Shown piece by piece: positions 35,741-47,266 of a stretch of DNA of 60,000 bases. How positions within the stretch are numbered: the first letter of the stretch is position 1; every line of letters begins with the position of its first letter. Below the pieces are notes generated by a model that was not told where the DNA came from, searched no databases, and saw nothing but the letters and a program-made list of their open reading frames with translations. The position numbers and the translations under genes were made by a program. The DNA lies in NCBI GenBank assembly GCA_009760855.2, contig WPIO01000085.1, positions 1,707,501-1,767,500 of the forward strand, given 5' to 3'. The stretch comes from Cristatella mucedo (Eukaryota; Bryozoa; Phylactolaemata; Cristatellidae).

Positions 35741-36330
35741 TAATAATAATAATACTAATGTAATTATTACATTTGATATAGCGCCCTCAAAGAACTCAAT
35801 CTCTTTCGAGGCACTTTACATTTGCTGCAAAGGAAGCACGATCGAATGGTTAGTGGTAACATTAGCTCAATAAACAACAAGAATAACATGGTTAGGGGTG
35901 ACATGCACAGGATCAGCGTGCAAGTTTTGCTAGTGGCAGCATGGACAGTGTCAGCACGCATTAGCACGTAAAGGTTGAATTAAGGGAAACCACTAAATGC
36001 TATAATAGATAGATGCGTTCTTACTTTATTTTAAACGTGTTCAAGTCAGGAGACATCATGACACAAGTTGAAGTGAGTTCCAGGCTTTGGAAGCATACGA
36101 ACTAAAGGCTCCGTCTCCAAAGGATTCAAGGTTCGTACGTGGTATAACTAAGCGATTAGATTCCGAAAAGCGGGTGGTTCGATGCTTAGCGTGGTGGGGG
36201 AGCAGATCTGATAGGTAGGCTGGAGCCGAAGAATGAAAGGACCTAAAAGTGAGTAACAAACCATTGAAGTCGGTGCGTTGCTTGACTGAGATCCAGTGCA
36301 GATCGGCGAGAATTGGTGTGGTCTGGAGGC
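35741..36330 (-). mobile_element. LINE-W copy, 3' half
   Basis: From the ATT tail at the low end the minus strand reads through the 3' UTR into LTFRSFHSSAPAYLSDLLPH and ASKAWNS. It is decayed and frameshifted. Confidence 0.88.
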
Positions 36331-37178
36331 TACTGCGACGCTCGAGACAGACGAGCTCACTCTACGACAGAAGCGAGGGCTGCAAGCGAGATTCTGTTTC
36401 TCGTTCATGAAAAGCAAGAGGCGGCTGCCTCCAGGCCAGCGCACTGTTTATTGCAGTCTCGGGCAGACAGACACTAGTTCAATACAATGTTAATTGCAAT
36501 ATGTTGGAGCAGGCTCAACCCAAGATCAACACGGTTTTGATTGCTGTACACGGGGGGGGAGGCATATTCAAGATCGACGCATAAATGATTGCTGTCTCGG
36601 AAGACGTACGTGCTGAGTTCAGCCATCTGCTGCTCATGCGCCGCGGGTTCGGTTAATGAGTAGAGCCATACTGAGCCATACTGGCTACTGCCCTGTAGTC
36701 TAGTCTTAATGACCCGAACATTAAATCTCGTCTAGCACTTCGGAAGGCCAGTGGAGGATGCCAAGTCCTTGACCTTCCCTGGCTGCAAGTGGAATGAGCT
36801 GCTGTTTCTTGGATCCGTATGTGAGTTCGCTTCGTCGTAGCTGGTACTGCCGGTAGCCGCTGGCAAGTTCTCTGTTCAGTACCCATCACTACTGCACCCA
36901 CAGGAAAGCATGTCGCATTGGGCGTGGCTGACGAGGCATCACGAATGGGGCGTGGCTAATGTGGCGTGGCTAATGTGGCGTGGTTAATGGGGCGCGGCTA
37001 ATGGAGGGCTTCCATTTGAGCATTAATTGGCTGCCGAGCTGCCCTGAGCAATAGCTTGCACGTCTGCAGACTCGTTTGCTCTCGCTAACGCCGGACGTTT
37101 ATTTTGCTGTGACATCCTACACATATCTGCGTGTGCAAGCGTGCTCGCGCATGTGTGTGTGTGTGTGTCTGTACATAC

Positions 37179-37226
<48 letters not shown>

Positions 37227-37690
37227 ATGAGAGTGTGAGTGTGTCTATACGTACCTGAATGTGTGTATGTGTGTGTGCGTGTGTGTACTCGAACGCTAGT
37301 GTGTACATATATCCATATATGTATTGCATATACGTCTATAAATAAATAAATATATATGTATATATATATTTGTAAATATAATATTTTTATATATAAGATT
37401 TGTTTATACAATATTTATATGAATATATTAGTAAATATATATATTATATATATATATATATCTATAATATATATTTGAAGTGATCTAGCAAGAAGACGAG
37501 GGTATACGAGAGAGAAGAGGGTATACGACTGCAGAAGAAGGGAGCCTTGAAAAGTCAAGCGAGGCGTGATCTTGGTGATCAGTCAGATCAACGGTCTTGG
37601 TGATCAGTGGTATCAATGGATCAATGGATCAATGGATCAATGGATCAATGGATCAAGCCAAGAGATCAAGAAAAACAATCAGAGAGAGAA
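36331..37690. other. Repeats only
   Basis: It holds a ~15-bp GGCGTGGCTAATGTG repeat (about 36940-37005), a (GT)n tract at 37155-37225, A/T-rich sequence at 37310-37470, and a TGGATCAA repeat (five copies) at 37610-37660. I see no gene. Confidence 0.6.
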
Positions 37691-37905
37691 TCTTTACCCG
37701 AATCTTCAGTCCTGAAGGTTGTTATACACCCTAATGCAGTGTTGATTCCATTGAGTGATTAGCTCGAAAACCAGACTGGAACTTATTATTTGCTGGGTGT
37801 GAGATTTTGATTTAAGATTTCAGCTGATCTGCCAAAATTTGCTCCGCTGTCTTTGATAGGAGCGACAGAAGAGACCACTTACCTGAAGCTGAAATAACGA
37901 GCTGA
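37691..37905 (-). mobile_element. LINE-W RT N-terminal fragment
   Basis: The minus strand reads LSKTAEQILADQLKS and FQSGFRANHSMES, the finger region of the LINE-W reverse transcriptase. Confidence 0.75.
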
Positions 37906-38389
37906 ACTGCTATACCAGTTTCAGCTTCCTTCGGGCACTCAGGTCAAATTTGGACTCTAAATTAGCCGCTCCATTCCTTCGCTTTTAAAGAGTTCGACGT
38001 TGGCGACCGAAGTTCTTTGTTCGGCAGGTACATTTACTGCTGAACCTCCACAATTGATTTGCTTGATTTGATTGATTTACTGCTGAACCTCCACAATTCT
38101 TAGAAAACGGCATCCGATTCTCAGACTGCCGATTTCGGCACTCTTTTCCAGCCGCCATTAGCTTCTACTTCCGCTGCCACTCGCCACTTAAGCTGCCTTC
38201 GCGAGTAGGCTACGCCTCTCGCTTTCTCTGCGTTTCGCGATGTGGAGTGTCACGTGACTAATGCGTCCGTGCACGGATAGCCGCCTAGTGAGCTTGGAGT
38301 GAGAAAACTTTCCTCGCTACTTGCGTTCAGTTGCAAGTCCGCAAGTACGTGACATCGAATTGCCCACTTATCTAATGCGGCTTTGTGGA

Positions 38390-38520
38390 GTTACAGGCGG
38401 AGATACATGACGTTTCGTTACTCGATGCCCCAGGTCGTGGGTTCGGGTCATTGCTCATTGTCCTCTGCAAGCAGGCGATAGCGGCTAAGACTCTTCCGAC
38501 GCTACATGAGTAAGGCTGCC
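38390..38520 (+). mobile_element. SINE-1, degenerate
   Basis: It has AGGTCGTGGGTTCGGGTCAT (decayed B box) and a 3' body GCGGCTAAGACTCTTCCGAC. Confidence 0.55.
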
Positions 38521-38554
38521 CAATAAGCACTGACCTTTAATTTATAGAATGAGA

Positions 38555-38575
38555 AAGAGCGAGAGAGAGAGAGAG

Positions 38576-38618
<43 letters not shown>
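38555..38618. repeat. (GA)n microsatellite
   Basis: An interrupted GA run immediately precedes the duplicated fucosyltransferase 3' end. Confidence 0.95.
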
Positions 38619-38619
<1 letters not shown>

Positions 38620-38700
38620 GAACGCATGACCGGCCTCGATTGAGCGAGACGTTCGCGCCGCTGCCGGCGGAGCGCACTGTCCCGTTCGACGATCCGCATG

Positions 38701-38739
<39 letters not shown>

Positions 38740-38741
38740 AT

Positions 38742-38870
38742 AATGTACTTGATAAAGCACCCTCAGAGAACTTAATCTCTTTCTAGGCGCTTTACATTTG
38801 CTGCAAAGGGAAATGCAATTAAATGGTAAGTAAAATCATGCTTGAAAAACAAACAAAATTAATATATATA
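38742..38870 (-). mobile_element. LINE-W 3' tail
   Basis: The minus-strand tail (TTTGCTGCAAAGG region and CTAGAAAGAGATTAAG) ends in TA/AT repeats. It lies inside the duplicated fucosyltransferase flank. Confidence 0.85.
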
Positions 38871-38884
38871 TATACCTGAAGTAT

Positions 38885-39030
38885 ATATGTAATTCATTTA
38901 TATAGAGCCCTAAGAGAACTTAATCTCTATTTAGGCGCTTCACATATGCCTCGGGGCTCGAGCCCACGACTTCAGTCAGACCTTGTCGGGGCGAGCACCT
39001 TAACCGCTGGACCAAACCAGCTCGGCAGCT
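38885..39030 (-). mobile_element. SINE-2, best copy
   Basis: The minus strand reads GAGCTGGTTTGGTCCAGCGG, TTAAGGTGCTCGCC and a B-box-like GGCTCGAGCCC. It then continues GTGAAGCGCCTAAATAGAGA and TTAAGTTCTCTTAGGGCTCT. The last 50 bases align with the LINE-W 3' terminus. Confidence 0.85.
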
Positions 39031-39631
39031 CTGCAGTCGGTATGACTGACCTACGCTGGTTAGTAGGACACGTGTGTGCAACGTCTGTCAACGCGTGTCA
39101 ACGTGCAATGTCAACGTAAAGCGCTCTGGGAAGCAAGCAAACGCAGAAAGCACAGAGAAGGAACGATGTGCATAGCCGTAGTCACTATAGGTGGATTTAT
39201 AAGTACCTGCGTATATGTAAATAGATATATGCTGGTGTGAACGTTGACTGCAGGTGCACAGTGTACGCGTGAGTGTCAACGTAAGTGTACAGCAACGGCG
39301 ACAGGAGGCAGCTGCCCCCTGCAGTGCATATATATGTATATATGTATGTATAACTAAGTATTGCTTTTATTGCAACACCACGAGCCTTCTTCGGGTCTTT
39401 CCAATGCCTTCACGACCGGCACGTGGAAAGGCGTGCTGGCGACCTCAACATCGTTCAAACTCTTTCAGCTGTTTAGTTAAGGTTGCGCTGACATACATTT
39501 GGCTTGATCAAGTAAATATTTCTAGCATGCAAACGAACGCATGTAGCCAATACGAGATCGAGCGAGCGCCTACTCCGAGCTGATCGGGCGGTACAGCGAA
39601 CCGGAAGCAGCGCCGGAAACGACGACGGGCC

Positions 39632-39822
39632 GTCGTCGTGTGATTCGTCCTTCACGCGCTTATGCACGCTGACACTGTTGCATACTGTCACTGACCACAC
39701 TTGCATGCTGACTCTGTGCATGTCACCCATAACCATGTTATTCATCTTGTTTATCAAGCATGATATCAATCACCATTCGATCGTGTTTCAGGCTGAGTTC
39801 TCTGAGGGCGTTTTATCAAATG
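39632..39822 (+). mobile_element. LINE-W 3' UTR, upstream member of a head-to-tail pair
   Basis: It is a 3' UTR segment (GTGATTCGTCCTTCACGCG to GAGGGCGTTTTATCAAATGC) lacking the ATT run. It is directly followed by a second, longer LINE-W copy. Confidence 0.85.
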
Positions 39823-41012
39823 CCTCAGTGCTAGGTCCGGTTCTTTTCACGGGTTATACTCTGCCTCTTGCTGATGTGATTGCCAAGCACAATCTAGGCT
39901 TTCACTTCTATGCGGATGACACTCAGTTGTACCTTTGCTTTGATTCCTCCCAGCCTTCGAGCACCTCAAATTCTCTCAACTCACTAACTGCATGCATTGA
40001 TGACATCCGCACATGGATGGCAGCAAATTTTCTAAAACTTAACGATGATAAAACTAACTTACTAGTTATGGGAAAACCCAGTGTGATCCAGAGATTGGAA
40101 AGGCTGACTCTCAAAATTGGCTCTGCCAGCATATCTCCTGTCGAATCAGCTCGAAATCTAGGTGTCACTTTCCAAAGCGACCTCTCGTTAGACGACTATA
40201 TCAGCTCCACAGTCAAATCTGCCTATTTTCAGCTTCATAACATTGCTAAAATTCGGGCTTGTTTAGATAAAGATACCACGTCTAAGTTGGTCCATGCATT
40301 CGTGACATCCCGTCTCGACTTCTGCAACTCACTGCTTTCTGGCCTACCAGCATGTGCGATCAGGCGATTGCAGCTTGTGCAAAACTCTGCAGCTAGGCTT
40401 GTCTGTCGTGAGCGTCGCAGTTGCCACATTACTCCACTTCTCGCCGACCTGCACTGGCTACCAGTCAAGCAACGGATTGACTTCAAGGTTTTGTCGCTCA
40501 CTTTTAGGTCACTTCATTCTATGGCTCCAGCCTATCTGTCAGATATACTACACCATCAGGCCAAGCATCGTACCACCCGCTTCTCGGAATCCAACAGTCT
40601 AGAAATACCTCATACAAACCTTAAATCCTTTGGAGACCGTGCATTTAGTTCATATGCTCCCAAAGCCTGGAACTCCCTCCCGACCTGCGTCAAAACATCC
40701 CCTGACCTGACCACATTTAAAAGGAACCTAAAAACACACCTATTTAGGACAGCATTTAGTGGGTCCCTGTGATTCGTCTTTGATGTGCTTATGCGTGCCG
40801 ACACTGTGCATGCTGCCACTAACCACATATGCATGCTGACCCTGTGCATGTCACCCCTAACCATGTTATTCATCTCGTTTGTTTTTCAAGCATGATTTTA
40901 CTTACCATTCAATTGCATTTCACTTTACAGCAAATGTAAAGCGCCTCGAGAGAGATTGAGTTCTCCGAGGGCGCTTTATCAAGTGAATTATTATTTTTAT
41001 TATTATTATATA
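39823..41012 (+). mobile_element. LINE-W, best-preserved copy (5'-truncated, open RT frame)
   Basis: The frame (within 39678-40772) is open from GPVLF through [46 protein letters not shown] and [20 protein letters not shown] to [14 protein letters not shown] and stop. The 3' UTR and an ATT/TTA run follow. FYADD is the catalytic RT box. The endonuclease and N-terminal RT are missing. The lack of stops points to a fairly recent insertion. The related site at 49201-49210 is empty. Confidence 0.95.
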
Positions 41013-41190
41013 TGACGTCGAATTTCTATTGACCGCGCGGTAGGTAGGAGTTGATCGCGCCTGAGCACACAGCCATGCGATGGAAAGGAAAGGAAGCACG
41101 TGATCAAACGGTTATTAGTAGCACGTCACAATGTCATCAAGTGTGACATGGTTAGGCGTGACTTGAACATTGTCAACGTATACCGTATGG
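41013..41190 (+). repeat. Duplicated fucosyltransferase flank, second part
   Basis: It matches 49207-49372 (shared AAAGGAAGCACGTGATCAAA-like and GTTAGGCGTGACTTG blocks). It is the continuation of 39626 after the LINE-W insertion. Confidence 0.85.
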
Positions 41191-41229
41191 TTAGCGGTAG
41201 CATGCGCAGTGTCAGCACATGCAGCACAA

Positions 41230-41232
<3 letters not shown>

Positions 41233-41296
<64 letters not shown>
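41233..41296. repeat. (CA)n microsatellite
   Basis: A CA run of about 64 bases. Confidence 0.97.
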
Positions 41297-41298
<2 letters not shown>

Positions 41299-41540
41299 AA
41301 GAGAAAACATGATCCACATTCATAAGCAAAGCATCGCCAGATGATTGGTGGTAGCATCAGCAAGCAGCAGGCGCAGTATAAGCACGTACGTGCACACAAA
41401 AAAGAATCGTAAAAAGACCCACCCAAACTCGCTGTAACAAACAGGTGCGTCTTACGCTAATTATGTACAAAAGCGACCGCCGTCTGACCAAAGACCTAGC
41501 TTCAGTATAGGGCATGTGCCCGACCGCAGTCGGTCTCGCG

Positions 41541-42196
41541 GAGCGACCGTCTGCAGGCGGGTGAGTCCTAGCGCTGAGCGCGAGCGAGCGGCTGAAAGGG
41601 TGTTTGTAACAAGTCGGCTGGAAGTCGCTTGCCGTCTCGGCTATATATACAGGCTATAGTTCATTTCCCCACGAGGTGTTGTTTCTAGCGCTGCGTGCAT
41701 AATATTGAGCGCTTTGTTTCTATCGTTGACTTTCTATCGTTGACTTATTGCCAGCTTTACGTCTACGCACATTGTGGTTATTCAGCCGATACTCGAGCTA
41801 GTAAGGGTCTCGCGGGCATAACAATATGCCCGACCGCAGTCGCACTCGCGGAGCAGCGGTCTGCCGGAGCTAGTGAGGGAGGTCGCTCGGGCATAGCAGT
41901 GCACTTTTAGGCTGTTGTACTCTTGGAGCGACGGTCTGCCGGTAGGTGAGTCCTGGCGCTCTGAGCGCGCGCTGCTGTAGGCCTGTTAGCGAGTCGGCCG
42001 GAAGTTGCCCGTGAGTATCAGTTGCAATATGCAGGCTATTGTTGGTGCTTTTTTTCTGTCATGGTGCATTAGCACTGCGTGCAGGATATCGATCGCTGTG
42101 TTTTTATTGCGTTGGGTTGCTTGCTCGCTTCAGATCTGTGCATACTTCGGGCATTCTGCCACTAGCCGAACGAGTAAGGGTCATGCGGTCAGAACA
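41541..42196 (+). repeat. Two diverged ~390-bp tandem units
   Basis: GCGACCGTCTGCAGGCGGGT at 41543 and GCGACGGTCTGCCGGTAGGT at 41930 start parallel stretches. Each continues through GAGTCCTRGCGCT, a GTCGGCYGGAAG segment, AGGCTATWGTT and a CGAGYAAGGGTC end. A shorter third partial start lies at about 41848. I see no coding pattern. Confidence 0.7.
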
Positions 42197-42361
42197 GCAG
42201 CTTGCGCTGGGTTATGAAACGGGCTCGAAGATTTCTTCCTTTGCTGACACGCGCGTGCTCGCGAAGAGCTGTTTAGTAGAGCTCGCTCGCTCCAACGCCG
42301 CAATCTGCTGCTAGATGATTCTCGTCGTTCGCTACCAGTAGCAAGTACTACTCGCGCAAGT

Positions 42362-42509
<148 letters not shown>

Positions 42510-42629
42510 TACACACATATATCTATATACATATATATATATATATGTATGTATATATAGTATACACACATATATCTATATACATATATATATATGTATG
42601 TATATATACTATATAAATAATATAATAAC

Positions 42630-42680
42630 AGGGGAGGGAGTTCCAGGCTTTGGGAGCATGCGAACTAAATGCACGGTAGC
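42630..42680 (-). mobile_element. LINE-W fragment
   Basis: The short piece GAGTTCCAGGCTTTGGGAGC equals the APKAWNSL part of the RT on the minus strand. Confidence 0.65.
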
Positions 42681-42999
42681 GCCGAGACGTCCAACTTCCG
42701 CCCGGACGACAGCCTAACCGCTAAGGACCCGACGCGGCGGGTCACGGGCTTTCGTTTTAAATACTCATCTTTCATTCCTGTCTGCCGTTGCTCCTTCTAG
42801 AAAGGGAGTCGCGTCCTCGGCGCCAATCCAAACTTATACGTGCAAAGTGATCCGCTTTTATGGCGCTGACCTTTGCTGCGAGCTGCACGTTTCGCCGCAC
42901 GTGACACCCCCGTTTCATGGCACGTGACACCCCCGCTCGATCTTCCCGCTTCCTGCGCTTCTCGCTTTGTAGCATGCAATATGTAGCATGCAAATGCAA

Positions 43000-43065
43000 A
43001 GTTTCTAGAAAGAGATCGAGATCGCCGAAGGCGTTATATATATCGAATGCATCATTATTAATATG
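43000..43065 (+). mobile_element. LINE-W 3' tail, decayed
   Basis: It has TTTCTAGAAAGAGATCGAGA and a short ATT end. Confidence 0.55.
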
Positions 43066-43620
43066 ACGTCATTTTTTTATAGCACTCCCTCCGACTTGCT
43101 TGCTTGCTTCAGCAGCAGCAGCAAGCAGGCTGCGGACTCGAGCGACGCAATGCTAGCTTTACCGGACTTGAGCGGGTGAGGTACCTGCCTCGCATCGCGA
43201 GCCGCCCCGCGCAGCCGCTGTTGCGGCGGCCACTTTCAGCAGTTCGATGGCGGGTCCGAAGTTTCGAAGTCTCGTTCTCGCAAGATCTCGGTCGAATCTC
43301 GTCGCCCCATCGCCCCGCCTCCTCCTCCTCAGCGCGCCACCCTCACCGTCTGCGTCGGCAGCGCCAGCGACCGACCAATGGCGCAACGACTGCATCCGGC
43401 GTCGAGCGGCCTCCGGCGCGTATTCCGGAGCGCGTATTCGGTAGCGTTCGGAACGCATTCGGTAGCCAACAGGCTTCATTGCTCGCAACACGGAGAAAAT
43501 GAGAAGCATGGCTGAGTAAAGTGGGCAGTTGAGTTAGTGAGTAGCATGGAAGTAGCCGCTCCGGACGGCTGGAAAAGATGGCAGTCGGCAGCCTGAGAAT
43601 GGATGTCGTTACGTAAACAT
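43066..43620. other. GC-rich open stretch, no gene called
   Basis: Frames of about 115-150 codons overlap on both strands (for example 43104-43502 plus and 43159-43509 minus). Neither has a domain I recognise, and the GC bias alone can explain them. Confidence 0.4.
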
Positions 43621-43794
43621 TGTGGAAGCGAGTTCCATAGCCTATATATATATTATATATATATATTATTATTATATTATATATATTATTATATATATAT
43701 ATATATATTCCATAGGATCTGCAGAGCGAAATCTTCGGTCGCCAATGGCCAACTCTTTCAGCGAAGGAATGAGGCAGACCTACTAACCATTCAG

Positions 43795-43885
43795 CCACGC
43801 CTCATTTGCAGCAAATTTAAAGTGCCTAGAAAAGATTGAGTCCTCCCAGGGCGCTCTATCAAATGTATTATCATTGTTATTATTC
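43795..43885 (+). mobile_element. LINE-W 3' tail
   Basis: It has GCAGCAAATTTAAAGTGCC, AGATTGAGTCCTCCCAGGGC and an ATT run. Confidence 0.8.
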
Positions 43886-44429
43886 CGATCGGAAGTGAAG
43901 ATAATAATCGGAAAAGAAGCGCTCTAACTTGGTGGTAATCAAGCCTGCTTCAACCCCGCCGTCCCACCTTACCCGTCCCGTCGTCTTCGTAATTCCCGCT
44001 CAATTTGAAATAAACCCCTAGCGAAACGCGACACGGTTATTGACAGTTATCTAGACCCGTTCACTTTGACCTTTGACCTGGCTGAAATCGACTAAGTGTC
44101 CCACCCATGACCGACGAGACCGCGGCATGATTCTCCGTCTTCCTCTTTATTCATGTACCCATATCTGTTTCTCTCTCCATCAGCTCTAGATCAGTCGAAG
44201 CTGGCGGCGGAGTCACCTACTGTCGTTCGTTCCTATATTAGATCTAAATATGGATTCTGTATTTAGAATCTATATTTATATCTAAATTAAAAACCGTTGG
44301 CAGCATCCTCGAAGCATTCTTTCGAACTCATTGTCTTGAGTCCTTCCGGCAACAAGTTGCCGATGGGGGCAGTAATCTATCGCTCCCACCTACAAGATCC
44401 TCCTTTATCTCAGATTTCTCCGATCTCAA

Positions 44430-44880
44430 TAATAATAATAATAATAATGAACTTGATAAAGCACCCTCAGAGAACTTAATCTCTCTCTAGGCGCTTTACA
44501 TTTGCTGCAAAGGGAAATGCAATTGAATGGTGAGCAAAATCATGCTTGATAAACAAACAAAATGAATAACATGGTTAGGGGTGACATGCACAGGGTCAGC
44601 ATGCAGCACATGAAGGACGAATCACAGTGACCCAATAAATGCTGTCCTAAATAGGTGTGTTTTTAAATTCTTTTTAAATGTGGTCAGGTCAGGGGATGTT
44701 CTGACGCAGGTCGGGAGGGAGTTCCAGGCTTTGGGAGCATACGAACTAAATGCACGGTCTCCGAAGGATTTGAGGTTTGTACGGGGTATTTGTAGACTGT
44801 TGGATTCCGAAAAGCAATGGCACAATGGTTGGCCTGATGGGGGAGTATATCTGAGAGATAGGCTGGAGCCAAAAAATCTC
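44430..44880 (-). mobile_element. LINE-W 3' end
   Basis: The minus strand reads [40 protein letters not shown] and [10 protein letters not shown], then the 3' UTR and ATT tail. The frame is nearly intact. Confidence 0.93.
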
Positions 44881-45009
44881 ATTTCCATTCTACGCGAGAG
44901 AAGTCGATTGTTTGCTATGAGCGACTTTTACATTAATTTTGATAACACCTAACTGACGCCTTAAGTGCCAAATTTTTTTCACCGACTGAAACCTTTTCTC
45001 TTGTAGCTC

Positions 45010-47145
45010 ATGTGCATGACCCCACTCGCAGTAAGGGTCACGCACTCGATCGAACACTCGCCCACAAGTATACGCTATCATCCCCTACTATTACCAACTT
45101 CTGCGCATCATCTGATGATCACATGTACGTCTCCTTCAGTCTACGGCGTATGCCCTCCGCAGCATCCAGAGTACGCGGGCGAACGGTGAAACCCGACATG
45201 CACAGGGTCAGCACGCAACTCATGTCTCTTCATTTCATAACAACCCGACAGTTATCCTCTCCGACACCAATTTCCGTGCAGCACCGCAATGTCAATGTCC
45301 AAGTGGGGCATGCGAGTGGCACTCATCTTGCAATTCATCACCCAGTCACAGAAAACTACTATTCCTCTCAACCCTATTCCGACTGTCCTACTACTTCTAC
45401 GATGAATAGATCTGCTGCTGCCATGTCTGACTGACATAATCCATTCGTCCTTAGCCTCAAGGTCGTGTCCCGGCACCTTTCAAAAAAGGCCGTAGTCAGG
45501 CCACTAATTAGGAAAGCCACGCTAGACGAAGAGCGTCTTGCGTGGGCAACTGTTTCTTCTATCGTTTCATCTCCCTTCCATCCACCGTTCCTATCAAAGA
45601 CACAAAGGAACGAGCAGGCTTGCTGAACTTGTATCGAAACTGAAAACCTAGCTAGAAATGTTTCAGTCTGGTTTTAGAGCTACTCACTCCACAGAATCCA
45701 CATTCTGCTTCTGGTGTATAGCGAAGACTTCCGAGGAACGCAGACTTAGACAGAGTCTCGCCGCCTGTTTTGCTTGATCTTTCGGCAGCGTTTGATGCCA
45801 TTGACCACAAAGTCCTTCTCGAGCACCTCTCGTCTCGCAGGGGCACCACCTGAACTCTCTGCAGACCCTATCTCAGTGGAAGACTCCAGAGTATTGATTG
45901 ATTTGAACAGACAAAAGTCATCGAAAGACCAGTGAAGTGACGTGGACCACAGGGCCCTGTTGGCTTCCTTTGTTAGGCTTCCTTTCAAGGTTTCTACTCT
46001 CCCTCTTGCAGATTTATTCGCCAAACGCAATCTAGGCATTCACTTTTAAGCAGATGACACTCAGTTCAGGCTCTGCAAGCATATCTCCCGTGAAATCTGC
46101 ACGAAACCCAGGTGTCATTTTCCAAACTGACCTTTCGTTAGACGACCACATCAGCTCCACAGTCAAGTCTGCCTACTTTTAGCTAAAGTTGAGGCTTGTT
46201 TAGAGGAAGGATAATACATCTAAATCGGTCCCTGCATTTGTGACATCCCGTTTCGACTTCTGATAGCTCACTTCGTGCGGATCTACCGGCCTGCGCAATC
46301 ATGCGCTTACAGTTGGTGCACAACTCTGAAGCCAGGCTTGTCTGTCGTGAACGTCGCAAGTGCAACATCACAACACTTCTCGTCGACCAGCACTGGCTCC
46401 TTACCAAGCAGCGCATCGACTTTAAGGCCGTGTCACTTTTTTAGGTCTCTTCATTCTCTAGCTCCAGCCAACCTCTCAGAACTACTCCCTCACCATTATA
46501 AGCATCGTAGCACTCGCGGTTATGACTCAATTCGCTTGGCTATACCTTGTACAAACCTCAAATCCTTTGCAGACAGTGTCTTAAGTTCGTCTGTTCCCAC
46601 AGGCTGGAACTCACTTCCGACTTGCGTCAGGATATCCCCTGGCTTAACCACATTTAAAAAGAACCTAAAATGCATCTATTTATCGCAGCATTTAGTGGGT
46701 CTATGTGACTCGTCCTTCAAGGGCTTATTCTAGCTAACACTGTGCATGGTACCACTAACCACACTTGCATACTGACCCTGTGCATGTCACATCTAACCAT
46801 GTCATTCTTGCTGTTTATTGAGCATGCTACCACTAACCATTCGATCGTGCTCCCTTTGCAGTAAATGTAAAGTACGTAGAAACAGATTGAGTTCTCTGAT
46901 CGCACGGTGAGCCGTGACGGCTCACTGGGTAAAGCGGTTGCTTTTCACGACCTCGGTCACGAGGTCGTGGGTTCGACCTTTGCGGTGGGCGATCGCTTAT
47001 TGACGCTGCGAGTACTGGTGCAAGTGCAGTGCCGTTTAGGCCCCCTTCTGCAGATATACAAATGAGTCTGTTTAAATCAGCTAGTGTCAGTAATTTATTT
47101 ATTGATATCGAATGCGTTATTATTAGTATTTGTATTATTTTTGAT
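45010..47145 (+). mobile_element. LINE-W, longest but heavily decayed copy, interrupted by SINE-1
   Basis: The copy begins in the endonuclease C-terminus (SKGHALDRTLA, then ASSDDHMYVSFSLR) and jumps to the RT start (KKAVVRPLIRKATLDEERL). It continues through FQSGFRATHSTEST, an FDAIDHKVLLEHL-like block, and a C-terminal part with many frameshifts and stops to the tail at 46895. The AT-rich end resumes at about 47098 after SINE-1. No single frame is usable. Confidence 0.85.
46905..47085 (+). mobile_element. SINE-1 nested in a LINE-W tail
   Basis: Head GAGCCGTGACGGCTCACTGG, B box GGTTCGACCTT (one end decayed), the shared 3' body, and terminal TTTAAATCAGCTAGTGT are present. LINE-W tail sequence stops at TTCTCTGA before it and resumes at GATATCGAATGC after it. 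Confidence 0.8.
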
Positions 47146-47266
47146 CGAAGGTCGAGGTTGCAAGTCAGCGGTTCAGCGGTTCCCTCGTCGAGCCGGTGAG
47201 GCAGCGGAGCAACGGCAGTTGGCAGCCGGCTGCCTCACTCCCAGCTTCCACTCCACCGCCGGAGGC

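Larger units (their letters stand above)
38629..39626 (+). pseudogene. Duplicated 3' end and flank of the fucosyltransferase gene, first part
   Basis: Bases 38629-38698 match 48409-48482, which are the last codons (..TGLD-stop) and start of the 3' flank of the GT11 gene. Bases 39027-39626 match 48494-49200. Bases 38699-39026 are a later insert (CT/TA repeat, LINE-W tail, SINE-2). No other part of the fucosyltransferase reading frame is present. A 124-bp segment at 48591-48714 is absent here. Confidence 0.9.
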
